Assembly: GCA_965226095.1 (NCBI GenBank)
Contig: OZ245336.1
Location: 434,001-498,000 of the forward strand
DNA length: 64,000 bases
Direction of reading: 5' to 3'
Source of the DNA: JANQSP01 sp965226095
Lineage (GTDB): Bacteria; Bdellovibrionota; Bdellovibrionia; Bdellovibrionales; UBA1609
Of the stretch, positions 42,661 through 51,759 are shown piece after piece (position 1 is the first letter of the stretch; each line of letters begins with the position of its first letter). The notes beneath the pieces are model-generated. The model did no database searches, was not told the origin of the DNA, and worked only from the letters and a program-made list of their open reading frames with translations. Made by a program: the position numbers and the translations under genes.

Positions 42661-43590
42661 ATGAAGCGATCTAAAATTTCTATTATTGGAGCTGGCTTTG
42701 TAGGTTCTACATGTGCTCATTGGATTTTAACTCGAAAACTAGGGGATATTGTTTTACTGGATGTTAATGAATCTATGGCTCAAGGTCGGGCTTTGGATTT
42801 ATTACAGTCTAGTTCTTTGGTCTCTGCGGATGTGACAATTCATGGGACTTCTAATTATGAAGATATTAATGGCTCAGATATTGTTGTGATTACAGCTGGT
42901 CGTCCGCGTCAATCTGGAATGAGTCGGGATGAGCTAAGACAGATAAATGCGGATGTTTTAAAACAAGTGTGTGAAAAAGTAAAAATACATTGTCCAGACA
43001 GTTATGTCATTGTGGTTACTAATCCTTTGGATGTTATGACTTATCTGGCATTTAAGGTGTTGGACTTTCCATCCTATCGAGTGATGGGAATGGCTGGAAT
43101 ATTAGATAGTGCTCGTTTTCGAACATTTGTAGCACAAACTTTGAATGTTAGTGTGCAGGATGTACAGGCTTTTGTGTTGGGTGGTCATGGAGATACAATG
43201 ACTTTGCTCCCCAGGCTTTGTCATGTGGGAGGTATTCCTTTAACAGAACTGTTACCAGAGCAAAAAATTACTAATTTAGTGGAAAGAGCTAAAAAAGGAG
43301 GCGCGGAAATTGTGTCTTTATTAAAAAACTCTTCAGCTTATTATGCTCCAGCCTTGAGTGTAGTGGAAATGGTGGAGGCAATTTTACAAGATAGAAAACG
43401 TATTTTACCTTGCTCTGCTTATTTGAATGGAGAGTATGGAGTAAAAAATTTATATATGGGTGTTTTATGTCGGGTTGGTCAAGCAGGTATCGAACAGATT
43501 ATGGAACTTAAGCTCACAGAACAGGAAACACAGCAATTTCAAAATTCTGTTTCAGCAGTGCGTACACAAGTTGATCAGCTAGATATATAG
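42661..43590 (+). CDS. mdh: Malate dehydrogenase (LDH-like type)
   Basis: MDH oxidises malate to oxaloacetate in the TCA cycle. The Rossmann nucleotide site is IIGAGFVGSTCAHWIL. The substrate loop is AGRPRQSGMSRDEL, the segment VTNPLDVMTYL is typical of LDH-like MDHs, and the catalytic histidine is in VLGGHGDTMTLLP. The 309-residue length is normal. It is followed by sucC and sucD, forming a TCA cluster. Confidence 0.95.
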   Translation: MKRSKISIIGAGFVGSTCAHWILTRKLGDIVLLDVNESMAQGRALDLLQSSSLVSADVTIHGTSNYEDINGSDIVVITAGRPRQSGMSRDELRQINADVLKQVCEKVKIHCPDSYVIVVTNPLDVMTYLAFKVLDFPSYRVMGMAGILDSARFRTFVAQTLNVSVQDVQAFVLGGHGDTMTLLPRLCHVGGIPLTELLPEQKITNLVERAKKGGAEIVSLLKNSSAYYAPALSVVEMVEAILQDRKRILPCSAYLNGEYGVKNLYMGVLCRVGQAGIEQIMELKLTEQETQQFQNSVSAVRTQVDQLDI

Positions 43591-43659
43591 AAAAACTGAA
43601 AATTTTGAAAAAACACTTTTTTTCTAAAAGCAAAGTATTCAAAAAGGATAAATAAAAAA

Positions 43660-44829
43660 ATGGAAATTCATGAGTATCAAGCCAAAGAACTTTTAAGGCA
43701 GATAGGTATTAAGACTTTAAATGGTGAGGTGTTGAACAAACCAGATCAAGCGGTTTCTGTTGCTCAAAAATTGGGAGGTTCTTTTTGGGTCGTAAAAGCA
43801 CAAGTTCATGCCGGTGGTCGAGGCTTAGGTGGTGGTATTAAGAAAGCTCGTTCTCATCAGGAAGTGCAAAATGCTGTTCAATCGCTGATAGGACATTCTT
43901 TAGTAACTCCACAAACCGGTAAAGAGGGGAAGATTGTTCATCAGGTTTTAGTCGAGGAAGGTTGTAATATTGAAAAAGAATTTTATCTGGCTTTGTTACT
44001 GGATCGAACAACAGAATCCTATAGCTTGATTGTTAGTTCTGAAGGGGGAATGTCTATTGAAGAGGTGGCAAAGAAATCACCTGAAAAGATTATAAAACTC
44101 TCTATAGATCCTCTTTGTGGTTTAATGTCTTTTCATGTTCAAACTGTTTTAAAAGGTTTAAAAATGTCACCTTCTTTGTATAAACAGTTAAATCGGTTTT
44201 TACAATTACTGTATAAGTTAATGAAACAAAAATCAGCGACTCTCATAGAAATTAATCCATTAGTGTTGACAAAAGAAGAAGAATTGTTGCCTTTGGATGC
44301 TAAAATGAGCATTGATGATAATGCTTTGTTTCGTCAACCGGAGATGAAAGAACTTATGGATTTGAGACAACTTCCAATAAGTGAAAGAACTGCAGCCACT
44401 CATGGATTATCTTTTGTGAAGTTATCAGGAAATATTGGTTGTTTGGTTAATGGAGCTGGTCTTGCAATGGCTACTATGGATATTGTGAAGCTATATGGAG
44501 CAGAGCCTGCCAATTTTTTGGATGTTGGAGGTGGTGTAGATAGTGAAAAAATTGATATAGCTTTTAAAATTTTAAAAGAAGACCCACAAGTCAAAGGAAT
44601 TTTAGTTAATATTTTTGGGGGTATTGTAAAGTGTGATTTGATTGCAAAAGGTTTAGTGAAAGCAGTTGAAGTTTTAAATATTACGATGCCAGTGGTTGTT
44701 CGTTTGGAAGGGACGAACTCCAAACAAGCGCGTCAACTTCTGAAGTCCTCTGGATTGAATATAAATTTTGCAAATGATTTGAATGAAGCTGCCAAGCAAA
44801 TTATTCAACTGACAGGAATTAAAAAATGA
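43660..44829 (+). CDS. sucC: Succinyl-CoA synthetase beta subunit
   Basis: SucC with SucD converts succinyl-CoA to succinate with nucleotide phosphorylation. The ATP-grasp start is MEIHEYQAKELLRQIGIKTL, with KAQVHAGGRGLGGG, EINPLVLTKEEELLPLDAK and the later NIFGGIVKCDLIAKGLV. Length is 389 residues, as expected. It overlaps sucD by ATGA (44826-44829). Nucleotide specificity (ATP or GTP) is not decided by these motifs. Confidence 0.97.
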   Translation: MEIHEYQAKELLRQIGIKTLNGEVLNKPDQAVSVAQKLGGSFWVVKAQVHAGGRGLGGGIKKARSHQEVQNAVQSLIGHSLVTPQTGKEGKIVHQVLVEEGCNIEKEFYLALLLDRTTESYSLIVSSEGGMSIEEVAKKSPEKIIKLSIDPLCGLMSFHVQTVLKGLKMSPSLYKQLNRFLQLLYKLMKQKSATLIEINPLVLTKEEELLPLDAKMSIDDNALFRQPEMKELMDLRQLPISERTAATHGLSFVKLSGNIGCLVNGAGLAMATMDIVKLYGAEPANFLDVGGGVDSEKIDIAFKILKEDPQVKGILVNIFGGIVKCDLIAKGLVKAVEVLNITMPVVVRLEGTNSKQARQLLKSSGLNINFANDLNEAAKQIIQLTGIKK

Positions 44830-45707
44830 GTATTTTAGTTGATAAAAATACTCGTCTGATTTGTCAGGGTTTTACTGGTAAACAAGGTACTTTTCACTCT
44901 GAAAAAACTCTGGAGTATGGCACGAAATTGGTAGGTGGAGTAACCCCCGGAAAAGGGGGGACAAAGCATTTAGGCCTTCCGGTGTTTGACACAGTACTAG
45001 AAGCTAAAAAGCAGACGAAAGCCACTGCAACAGTTATCTATGTTCCTCCTCAATTTGCTAAGGAAGCTATTTTGGAAGCTGTTGTGGCAGAAATGGATTT
45101 AATTGTATGTATTACAGAAGGAATTCCTCTAGCGGATATGTTAGAAGTAAAATATTTTATGCGAGGGAAAAATAGCCGATTGATTGGTCCTAATTGTCCC
45201 GGAGTGATTACTCCAGGGGAATGTAAAATAGGTATCATGCCAGATTATATTCATAAACCCGGGCCAATAGGTGTTTTATCACGATCGGGCACTTTAACTT
45301 ATGAAGCGGTTTTTCAACTGAGTTCTTTGGGTTTAGGACAAAGTTCCTGTGTAGGTATTGGAGGGGATCCACTCCCTGGTACTGATTTTGTAGATGTGTT
45401 AAAATTATTTAATCAGGATTTACATACCAAGGCAGTGGTTATTATTGGAGAAATTGGAGGAGAATCCGAGGAAAAAGCCGCTGAATATATTAAGCAGGAA
45501 TTTACAAAACCGGTAACTGCTTTTATTGCAGGTAGTTCAGCTCCTGAGGGAAAACGTATGGGACATGCAGGCGCTATTGTTAGTGGTGGAAAAGGTACAG
45601 CAAAAGGTAAACTTTCCGCTTTGAAAGAAGCAGGTGCTTATATTACCTCTTCTCCAGCAGAAATAGGTCAAACTGTCAAAAAAAGCTTGGAAGAAAATGA
45701 AAAGTAA
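44826..45707 (+). CDS. sucD: Succinyl-CoA synthetase alpha subunit
   Basis: SucD binds CoA and carries the phosphohistidine. Visible are FTGKQGTFHSEKTLEYGTK, GPNCPGVITPGECKIGIMP, and the active histidine in RMGHAGAIVSGGKG (about residue 245). The 293-residue length matches the family. It is translationally coupled to sucC and followed 80 nt later by ndk. Confidence 0.97.
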   Translation: MSILVDKNTRLICQGFTGKQGTFHSEKTLEYGTKLVGGVTPGKGGTKHLGLPVFDTVLEAKKQTKATATVIYVPPQFAKEAILEAVVAEMDLIVCITEGIPLADMLEVKYFMRGKNSRLIGPNCPGVITPGECKIGIMPDYIHKPGPIGVLSRSGTLTYEAVFQLSSLGLGQSSCVGIGGDPLPGTDFVDVLKLFNQDLHTKAVVIIGEIGGESEEKAAEYIKQEFTKPVTAFIAGSSAPEGKRMGHAGAIVSGGKGTAKGKLSALKEAGAYITSSPAEIGQTVKKSLEENEK

Positions 45708-45786
45708 ATAAAATTGGTTGTAAGGAAAATCTTCTACTTGAAAATATTTTTAATATTTTTTATCAATGATTAAAGGTAAATTTATA

Positions 45787-46215
45787 ATGGATACAAAAGA
45801 ACAGGTGACTTTTGCAATGATTAAACCGGATGCTGTTGCCAGAAACTTAATTGGAGCAATCATTCAAAAGCTGGAAGAGGGTGGATTGAAACTGTGCGCA
45901 GGGAGACTTTTAGAGATGGATCGCTCTGTCTGCGAAAACTTTTATGCAGAACATAAACAAAAACCTTTTTTCTCTTCTTTAGTGGAATATGTACTATCCG
46001 GTCCGGTTTTTGTCATGGCTTTGTCTGGTATAGAAGCTATAAAAAAACTCCGACAAATTATTGGTCATACAGATCCAACAAAAGCAGAGCCTCAGACTAT
46101 TCGAGCTTTATATGGAGAGAGTATAGAAAAAAACTCTATTCATGGTAGTGATTCTGTACAAAGTGCCTCTCGGGAACTCAGCTTATTTTTCAAGGAAGAA
46201 CAGTGGCAGGGATGA
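45787..46215 (+). CDS. ndk: Nucleoside diphosphate kinase
   Basis: Ndk balances nucleoside triphosphates through a phosphohistidine. The catalytic His is in SIHGSDSVQSASREL (about residue 115), preceded by GHTDPTKAEPQTIRALYG. The start at 45787 follows AAAGGTAAA and gives the usual N-terminus EQVTFAMIKPDAV. The in-frame ATG at 45766 lacks a ribosome site. It overlaps the next gene by ATGA. The order ndk - PilF-like - rodZ is also seen in enterobacteria (with rlmN inserted). Confidence 0.96.
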   Translation: MDTKEQVTFAMIKPDAVARNLIGAIIQKLEEGGLKLCAGRLLEMDRSVCENFYAEHKQKPFFSSLVEYVLSGPVFVMALSGIEAIKKLRQIIGHTDPTKAEPQTIRALYGESIEKNSIHGSDSVQSASRELSLFFKEEQWQG

Positions 46216-46982
46216 AGTTTTTTTTACAATTGCTTATTGTTATACTCTTTATCGGTTGTGTCACTAATAGGAAAGAAGTAGAAAAAAAAAGTATCTTATA
46301 TCATAGGATAGCAACATCCTTTATACAGCAATGTAAATATCGGCCGGCTTTAAAAGAACTTCAAAAAGCTCTTGCATTAGATTCAAGATCTCCATTGTTA
46401 CATCATTCTATTGGATTAGTGTATTTTCAATTTAAGAAATATAATAAAGCTATTAAACATTTAAGAAAAGCGATAAGCTTAGAGCTTGGTTTTACTATAG
46501 CTCATGTGCATTTAGCCAGAGCTCTTATAGAAACTGATCAGCTGGAGGAAGCTTTAAAAGAGTTGAATCGTAGTTTACAGGATCTGACTTTTAATAGTCC
46601 GGAGACTATACATAGTTTTATAGCTTTAGCTTATTTCCAGCAAAAGAAGTTTTCAAAAGCAGAAACATATTTTAATATAGCCGGCAAAGTTTTGCAAAAA
46701 GATTGTTTTGTTTCTTTATATCATGCGAAGACTTTGTATTTTCTAAATCGGTTTGATAAGGCTTTAACACTTCTAAATAAATCTAAAAAACTATGTGACA
46801 CTAATCGTTCAACCTGTTCTCCTCCATTAATGGATTCTTATTATTTTTCTGCTTTAATTTATGATAAAATGGGAAAAAGAAAAAAAGCACTAAAGGATTT
46901 AAAATTTTTCTTAAAAAAATCTACAGAGAATGACTATTTAAGTAAAGCTCAAAAATTGATAAAAGTGTGGACTATGCCATGA
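46212..46982 (+). CDS. TPR lipoprotein, PilF/PilW-like
   Basis: The ATG at 46212 overlaps the ndk stop. The in-frame GTG at 46203 is less likely. The signal peptide ends in lipobox LFIGC. Five or so TPR motifs follow, such as RPALKELQKALALDSRSPLL and EEALKELNRSLQDLTFNSPE. PilF-type lipoproteins help assemble type IV pilus secretins, and this one sits in the ndk-pilF-rodZ order, which supports the name. Whether it serves the Tad secretin here is unknown. It overlaps rodZ by ATGA. Confidence 0.8.
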   Translation: MKFFLQLLIVILFIGCVTNRKEVEKKSILYHRIATSFIQQCKYRPALKELQKALALDSRSPLLHHSIGLVYFQFKKYNKAIKHLRKAISLELGFTIAHVHLARALIETDQLEEALKELNRSLQDLTFNSPETIHSFIALAYFQQKKFSKAETYFNIAGKVLQKDCFVSLYHAKTLYFLNRFDKALTLLNKSKKLCDTNRSTCSPPLMDSYYFSALIYDKMGKRKKALKDLKFFLKKSTENDYLSKAQKLIKVWTMP

Positions 46983-47803
46983 GTATTAATCCTCAGTTTT
47001 TGAATTTAGGACAACAGATGAAAGAAAGAAGAGAGAATCTAGGTTTTTCTTTACATCAAGTATTTGAGGAAACAAAAATTAGTGTGAACACTCTGCGAGC
47101 TATTGAGGAAGGTCAACATAGTCAATTCCCTGTTTATGCTTATTTAAGAGGTTTTATTGTATCTTATGCACAGATGATGGAAATGGATTCTACTACCTTA
47201 CTTAAAGATTTGGAATCTGGTTGGTTACAATCAGAAAAAAAAGTATTATCAGAATTGGAACAAGCAAGAAACACATCTTCAAAAAAAGATTCAATAAATA
47301 AGAAATTTTACTTAACTCCGGTTATTTTAGCCAGTAGTTGCTTGTTTATATTATTTTGTGGTTTAATTTTTTATAGTTGGCTTCGTCAAAGTGATACAGT
47401 TGTGGATATTAATCATCAAGCAGATTCTGTTTCTGATAAAGAAGAAATTACAAAGTCGGAGAAAACACTCGCTACTAATTCTATGATAGATGAAGAATCT
47501 TCTTTATTAGCACCGGGATTATTACAGAATAATATAGAATTAGAAGTGATAGTAAAAGCATTAGAAGAAGTGACTTTTTCTTATAGAGTGGATAAAAAGA
47601 TTACAAGAAAAATGAGTTTAAAAAGAGATCAATTTGAGGTATTTAAAGCGAAAGAAAAAATCTGGATTAAAACAGATAAAGCCGATAGAATTCGTATTTT
47701 TCATAATGGAGATGATAAAGGAATATTTGGTCTATCTGGAGAAAAAGAACAGGCGTTCTTTTTAAATGAAAGAGAGCCTTCCTCACTAAGTAGTGAAGAA
47801 TAG
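46979..47803 (+). CDS. rodZ: RodZ-like cell-shape protein
   Basis: RodZ couples MreB to the cell wall machinery. The start at 46979 (ATGA overlap) leads to a helix-turn-helix of the RodZ/XRE type, LGQQMKERRENLGFSLHQVF and KISVNTLRAIEEGQHSQFPV. One membrane helix follows (VILASSCLFILFCGLIFYSW, about residues 110-130), then a periplasmic DUF4115-like domain (DRIRIFHNGDDKGIFGLSGE). The 274-residue length is moderate. The neighbour order ndk/pilF/rodZ agrees with the assignment. Confidence 0.88.
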   Translation: MSINPQFLNLGQQMKERRENLGFSLHQVFEETKISVNTLRAIEEGQHSQFPVYAYLRGFIVSYAQMMEMDSTTLLKDLESGWLQSEKKVLSELEQARNTSSKKDSINKKFYLTPVILASSCLFILFCGLIFYSWLRQSDTVVDINHQADSVSDKEEITKSEKTLATNSMIDEESSLLAPGLLQNNIELEVIVKALEEVTFSYRVDKKITRKMSLKRDQFEVFKAKEKIWIKTDKADRIRIFHNGDDKGIFGLSGEKEQAFFLNEREPSSLSSEE

Positions 47804-47814
47804 AAAGGGGTAAA

Positions 47815-48420
47815 ATGGATTTTGTAGCAGTGGATGTGGAAACCACAGGAACTTTATCTTATGTAGATCATATTGTGGAGTTGGCGGCAGTGCGTTTTTC
47901 AAAAGGACAAGTGCAAAGTGAATTTTCTGTTTTGATCAATCCAGGAGTACCAATGCCAGCAGAGGCTTCACGAATAAATGGTATTACTGATGAAATGTTG
48001 AAAGGGCAACCTTCGATTGGCGAAGTGCTGGAGGATTTTGGGTTATTTTGTGGAACCAGTTGGTTGGTAGCTCATAATGCGATATTTGATTTTCAGTTTT
48101 TATCTACAGCTCTGGAAAAACATCATTGTTTACCTCCTCAAGGAATTATGTTGGATACTTATTTACTATCTAAAAAAATGTTTCCGGGTTTAAGTAATTA
48201 TAAATTATCTACTGTGGCTGAACATTTTAAAATTGCCAATGAGTTATTTCATCGGGCTAAACAGGATGCTTGGGTCTGTGGAGAAGTTTTTAATAAAATT
48301 TTAAAAAAACTAGATGAACAAAACCCTTTGAGTGCTCTGCAAAAATTAATTCAGATTATTGGTAAGAAAGAACTTCGTTTTCCAGTGCCTAAAGCACGTC
48401 AACTGTCTCTTTTTGATTAG
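47815..48420 (+). CDS. DnaQ-like 3'-5' exonuclease (DEDDh)
   Basis: The protein is a free-standing exonuclease of the DNA polymerase III epsilon type. Motifs are DFVAVDVETTGTLSYVDH (Exo I), AHNAIFDFQFLS (Exo II) and HRAKQDAWVCGEVF (Exo III, His-Asp). The 201-residue length lacks further domains. It may be a proofreading subunit or a repair/RNA exonuclease. It starts 12 nt after rodZ and ends the operon, convergent with the folate cluster. Confidence 0.88.
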   Translation: MDFVAVDVETTGTLSYVDHIVELAAVRFSKGQVQSEFSVLINPGVPMPAEASRINGITDEMLKGQPSIGEVLEDFGLFCGTSWLVAHNAIFDFQFLSTALEKHHCLPPQGIMLDTYLLSKKMFPGLSNYKLSTVAEHFKIANELFHRAKQDAWVCGEVFNKILKKLDEQNPLSALQKLIQIIGKKELRFPVPKARQLSLFD

Positions 48421-48429
48421 ATTTAAAAA

Positions 48430-49146
48430 CTATTTCTTTTGAATTAAATGTTTATATAGAGGAAAATAAAGATCTTCTGTAACAGGAATAGATAGTTTTG
48501 AAGAATCACTGTGATCAGTAAATACAACTGGAGCTTCTTTGATTACAGCTAAGGGTTTTTTTTCTGCTCCTTCACCCATTATTAAAACAGCAGAGGCTGC
48601 TAAAGCATCTACAATATTTATTTTAGTCATTTTTAGTTCTCTGCCAAAAATATCTTTTTGTCCTACCATATTTTTGATTCCGGAAAATCCATAATAAGCT
48701 AAAGCGACTCCTACCACTCCTTGTCTGAGTGGTAAAGTGCGGGAGTCAGTGATCAATATTCCTAAGTTTTTTAAATTTAGTTTCTTTTTAATTTGCTTGC
48801 CAATTTTTTCAGCAGAAGAAAAAGGTTTTTTCGGATATAAAATATATTGATTCTGTTCTGAGTTGGATTCATCTATTCCGGCAGAAGGAACCAATAAACC
48901 ATGATGAATACTTAAATGGCAGTCGTAAGCTATTTCTCCAAGATAATACTCGCCTTCTTGTTGTATTAATTGTTTTTTATTGATGGTTTTTTTATTAACC
49001 AATCTGTTTTCAGAAATACTGATGATCTTTGAAGTGATGGCTAAAATAGAGTTCTCTTTTAATACAGTAGAGTAATGCTTCAGAATAAAATCTATCAAGT
49101 TTGTATCTTTGGAAAATACAGATGTTTGAATAGCAGAAACTTTCAT
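48430..49146 (-). CDS. folC2: COG1478 glutamate ligase, probable FolC2-type folylglutamate synthase
   Basis: The protein belongs to the CofE/F420-0:glutamate ligase family: ENSILAITSKIISISENRLV, GEIAYDCHLSIHHGLLVPSAGIDESN, LITDSRTLPLRQGVVGVALA and VDALAASAVLIMGEGAEKKP. CofE proteins elongate coenzyme F420, but in Chlamydia the homologue CT611 replaces FolC. Here it sits next to folKP, folB and a CADD homologue, as in Chlamydia, so the folate role is favoured. No other F420 gene is seen in the window. The 238-residue length is typical. Confidence 0.8.
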   Translation of the reverse strand: MKVSAIQTSVFSKDTNLIDFILKHYSTVLKENSILAITSKIISISENRLVNKKTINKKQLIQQEGEYYLGEIAYDCHLSIHHGLLVPSAGIDESNSEQNQYILYPKKPFSSAEKIGKQIKKKLNLKNLGILITDSRTLPLRQGVVGVALAYYGFSGIKNMVGQKDIFGRELKMTKINIVDALAASAVLIMGEGAEKKPLAVIKEAPVVFTDHSDSSKLSIPVTEDLYFPLYKHLIQKK

Positions 49147-49280
49147 TTATTCTCTCTTAGTTTTTTTATCTTGTATCAGAGTATATTGTCAGTATTCAAG
49201 TTTTTACTATGTGTAATTTGTTATAAATAGAAGATTTAACATTGCTATAGTGTTATCATACCTTCGCCTGTTGTCATACC

Positions 49281-49352
49281 CTTGAAAAGTCCGCAGGAGA
49301 CTTTTCAAGTTTCAGGCATCCAGGACTGGATTCCCGCGTACGCGGGAATGAC
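49281..49352. repeat. Family A plus family B palindrome pair inside the folate cluster
   Basis: A perfect A unit CTTGAAAAGTC ... GACTTTTCAAG (49281-49309) is followed by a B unit CTGGATTCCCGCG TAC GCGGGAATGAC (49326-49352). They lie between folC2 and folKP. The same A-then-B order occurs inside trmB. Confidence 0.8.
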
Positions 49353-49375
49353 TACATGTTTATAAGTGTTTGTTA

Positions 49376-50647
49376 TTAGTGATTATTTAGTTGGCTATAG
49401 CCGGAGAATACACGAGCATGTTTATCTGCTTCATGCACCCTTAAAATATCCACACCTTGTTTTACCAAACTTAAAGATAATCCAAAGCTTTCCAGGTCTC
49501 GTTTTTTTGGATTAGTGTGAGAAAAACTTTTCATAAAAGATTTTCTAGAATGTCCAACTAAAATTCGAAAAGGGAAACTGTGAAATTCTTTAATACGCTT
49601 AAGAATCTCTAAAGATTGTTCAGCGGTTTTTCCAAAACCAATTCCTGGATCAAAAATAATACGATTTAGATCAATTTTATTTTGTTTTAAGATTTTACTT
49701 TTTTGCTTTAGCCATTTTTTGATATTTTCCACCGGGTCACTAGTTGTTGATAACGTATTATTAGGGTCTGCCGGGACACTCAAACTATGCATCAGTATAT
49801 ACTCTACATTTGAGGATTTTATGAGATCAAGCATTTTTGACGAGAGGCCGGTTACATCATTGATAATATCCACACCTTTGTTTATAGCTTTACGGGCTGT
49901 TGCTATATGATAGGTGTCTATACTTAATCGAGGGCGAAATATTGATTCACTATAAAAATTAAAAAATTTTTCAATATATGGAGATAAACGATTCCATTCC
50001 TCCTTAGGAGAAACGGGAACAGCTCCTGGTCTTGTGGATTCAGCCCCCAGATCAATAATATGTATGTTTGAAGTAAGAGTATTTTGTAAGACGAGTTCAA
50101 ATTTTTTTAAATTCATTGTATTACCATCTGAGAAAGAATCTGGTGTAATATTCACTACTTGCATCCAGCATGGCAGATTTTTATTCAATTTTCGACACAA
50201 TGTTAGTACAGTTGACTGATATTTTGGGATCTTTAAAGAAGAATGAATTTCTTTTAATGGGGTTAAGATGAAATTTCTATTGAGTACTTCAGGGTGAGGG
50301 ATATTTAAATATTTTGTTTGAATGATTTTCTGATCAAAGAGCAAAATATCCATATCAATTATTCGAGGAGCCCACTTCGATTTTTTTTTACGCCCCAATT
50401 TAGTTTCAATTTCTTTACAAATTTTTAAGAGCATTAATGGGGAATGTTTGCTTTTTGCTTTTATTACCAGGTTCAAAAAAGGTTTATTCCATTCAGAGGG
50501 CATGGATGGTAGTAATAATGCTGGATTTTCATATATAGAGGATATTTTTGAAATAGAAATTTCTTTTCTTAATTCTTCAACAGCTGATTGTAAATGATGT
50601 AAGCGATTTCCTTCATTAGATCCTAATCCAAGGTACACTGTTTTCAA
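49376..50647 (-). CDS. folKP: Fused HPPK-DHPS (folK-folP)
   Basis: The product makes two folate steps: HPPK pyrophosphorylates hydroxymethyl-dihydropterin, and DHPS joins it to p-aminobenzoate. The HPPK part (residues 1-160) has KTVYLGLGSNEGNRLHHL and PRIIDMDILLFD. The DHPS part (165-420) has MQVVNITPDSFSDGNTMNLK, DLGAESTRPGAVPVSPKEEW, DPGIGFGKTAEQ and LVGHSRKSFMKS. The TTG at 50647 is chosen because it overlaps the folB stop as TTGA and has a GGAG site; the open frame begins at 50662. FolK-FolP fusions occur in Chlamydia. Confidence 0.94.
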   Translation of the reverse strand: MKTVYLGLGSNEGNRLHHLQSAVEELRKEISISKISSIYENPALLLPSMPSEWNKPFLNLVIKAKSKHSPLMLLKICKEIETKLGRKKKSKWAPRIIDMDILLFDQKIIQTKYLNIPHPEVLNRNFILTPLKEIHSSLKIPKYQSTVLTLCRKLNKNLPCWMQVVNITPDSFSDGNTMNLKKFELVLQNTLTSNIHIIDLGAESTRPGAVPVSPKEEWNRLSPYIEKFFNFYSESIFRPRLSIDTYHIATARKAINKGVDIINDVTGLSSKMLDLIKSSNVEYILMHSLSVPADPNNTLSTTSDPVENIKKWLKQKSKILKQNKIDLNRIIFDPGIGFGKTAEQSLEILKRIKEFHSFPFRILVGHSRKSFMKSFSHTNPKKRDLESFGLSLSLVKQGVDILRVHEADKHARVFSGYSQLNNH

Positions 50648-51009
50648 AACAAATCTCCACAAGTGTAAGATACACTACCTTTTAGATCTTTTACTGGAGT
50701 CTTTAATTTTTGTACACACAATTGTATTCGACATTCAGATGGGCAACATCGTTTTAATTCTTTTAAAATATCTCCAGCCAATTTTTCTATTAAGAAAAAT
50801 TTTTTATTAATTATTAAAGAGCGTATTTTTTCACAGATCCTATTGTAGCAAACCACATCTTCCAAAGTATCGTTTTGTTCCCCACTTAAAGGATTCATAA
50901 AACCTATTTTAATATCAAACTGAATATTTTGTGGTTCTTTTTGTTCTTCCTGGGTATTGCCAATATAAACAGGTAGACAAAAAGATTTTATTTCTAAAAT
51001 AGAATGCAT
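50644..51009 (-). CDS. folB: Dihydroneopterin aldolase
   Basis: FolB cleaves dihydroneopterin to hydroxymethyl-dihydropterin. The family elements are IKSFCLPVYIGNTQEEQKEP near the N-terminus, YNRICEKIRSLI in the middle, FLIEKLAGDILKELKRCCPS with the active-site Glu, and IQLCVQKLKTPVKDLKGSVS at the C-terminus. The 121-residue length is normal. It lies 1 nt after the CADD stop and overlaps folKP. Confidence 0.9.
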   Translation of the reverse strand: MHSILEIKSFCLPVYIGNTQEEQKEPQNIQFDIKIGFMNPLSGEQNDTLEDVVCYNRICEKIRSLIINKKFFLIEKLAGDILKELKRCCPSECRIQLCVQKLKTPVKDLKGSVSYTCGDLF

Positions 51010-51010
51010 G

Positions 51011-51679
51011 TTAAGCCGCAGCTGGAGAACTATTTTGTACAGATGTTAAAAAATTCCATAGGGAACGGGCTGTAGCTACAGCTGAACGGATAGCTGATGA
51101 TTGTTCTTGTTTGGGGAGCTTTTCAAGTAATTTTTCAATAGCAGCACGGTGTTCAACATCAGCGGATTGATGCACAATAAAAAACAATAAAGATTCTTTA
51201 TCAGTAATATTATAATGTTCTTTTAAACCTTTGATTTTTGTTTCTGCCACTTCCGGTACTTGGTATTCATAGCTATAAACAGAGGATAATCCTTCTGCAT
51301 AGGATGATCGACAGCTGGAGAAAAAAGTGTTGATCACTTTTTGAATAGCTTTTCCTTTGATGGCTGATTTTACATGTTTCTTTTTCAAACCCAACCCTTG
51401 AGCAAACTTCAACCAGAGCTCAGGGTGTGGATCTCCCTGTAAAAAACCTTCTTCTTCATTGAGATTTTCCAGGAGTATTTTTCGATCTTCTTGATTATCG
51501 CATAAAGAATGTACAGCACTAATATAGCATGGAAAAGCAGATACATGATGATAATATTGTGAAGCGTAATTTTGTAAGCATTCCATGGAGAGTTTCCCTT
51601 CCGTCCACTGTTGGTAAAACGGGTGTTTTAACAAGTGGTAATCAGATAGTTCTTTTTTTAATTGTTCTAAAAAACTCAT
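51011..51679 (-). CDS. CADD/PqqC-like protein, probable p-aminobenzoate synthase
   Basis: The protein resembles CADD of Chlamydia (CT610), a di-metal oxygenase of the TenA/PqqC fold that makes p-aminobenzoate from its own tyrosine. The metal residues fit: ENLNEEEGF (Glu75-77), PHPELW (His85), EVAETK (Glu143), and VHQSADVEH with His170, Asp174, His177, the HxxxDxxH spacing of CADD. Tyrosines lie near residues 38-43 (NYASQYYHH), as does a candidate Lys in KIKGLKEHY. Length is 222 residues. Adjacency to folB, folKP and folC2 supports a role in folate synthesis. Confidence 0.85.
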   Translation of the reverse strand: MSFLEQLKKELSDYHLLKHPFYQQWTEGKLSMECLQNYASQYYHHVSAFPCYISAVHSLCDNQEDRKILLENLNEEEGFLQGDPHPELWLKFAQGLGLKKKHVKSAIKGKAIQKVINTFFSSCRSSYAEGLSSVYSYEYQVPEVAETKIKGLKEHYNITDKESLLFFIVHQSADVEHRAAIEKLLEKLPKQEQSSAIRSAVATARSLWNFLTSVQNSSPAAA

Positions 51680-51759
51680 TGTTGTTCCTCTCTTTTGTGT
51701 AGGATTAAATAATCATAGAAAGTGTTATTTAACTATTTAAACTTTTTGGTTTTTTAATA

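Noticed and set aside
48430..49146. Coenzyme F420 biosynthesis gene cofE as first choice
   Set aside because: No cofC, cofD, fbiC or F420-dependent enzymes are seen here, and the neighbours are folate genes, so a FolC2 role is more likely; the F420 role is not fully excluded.
51011..51679. PQQ synthesis protein PqqC or thiaminase TenA
   Set aside because: The neighbours are folate genes, no pqq or thi genes are present, and the HxxxDxxH spacing fits CADD.
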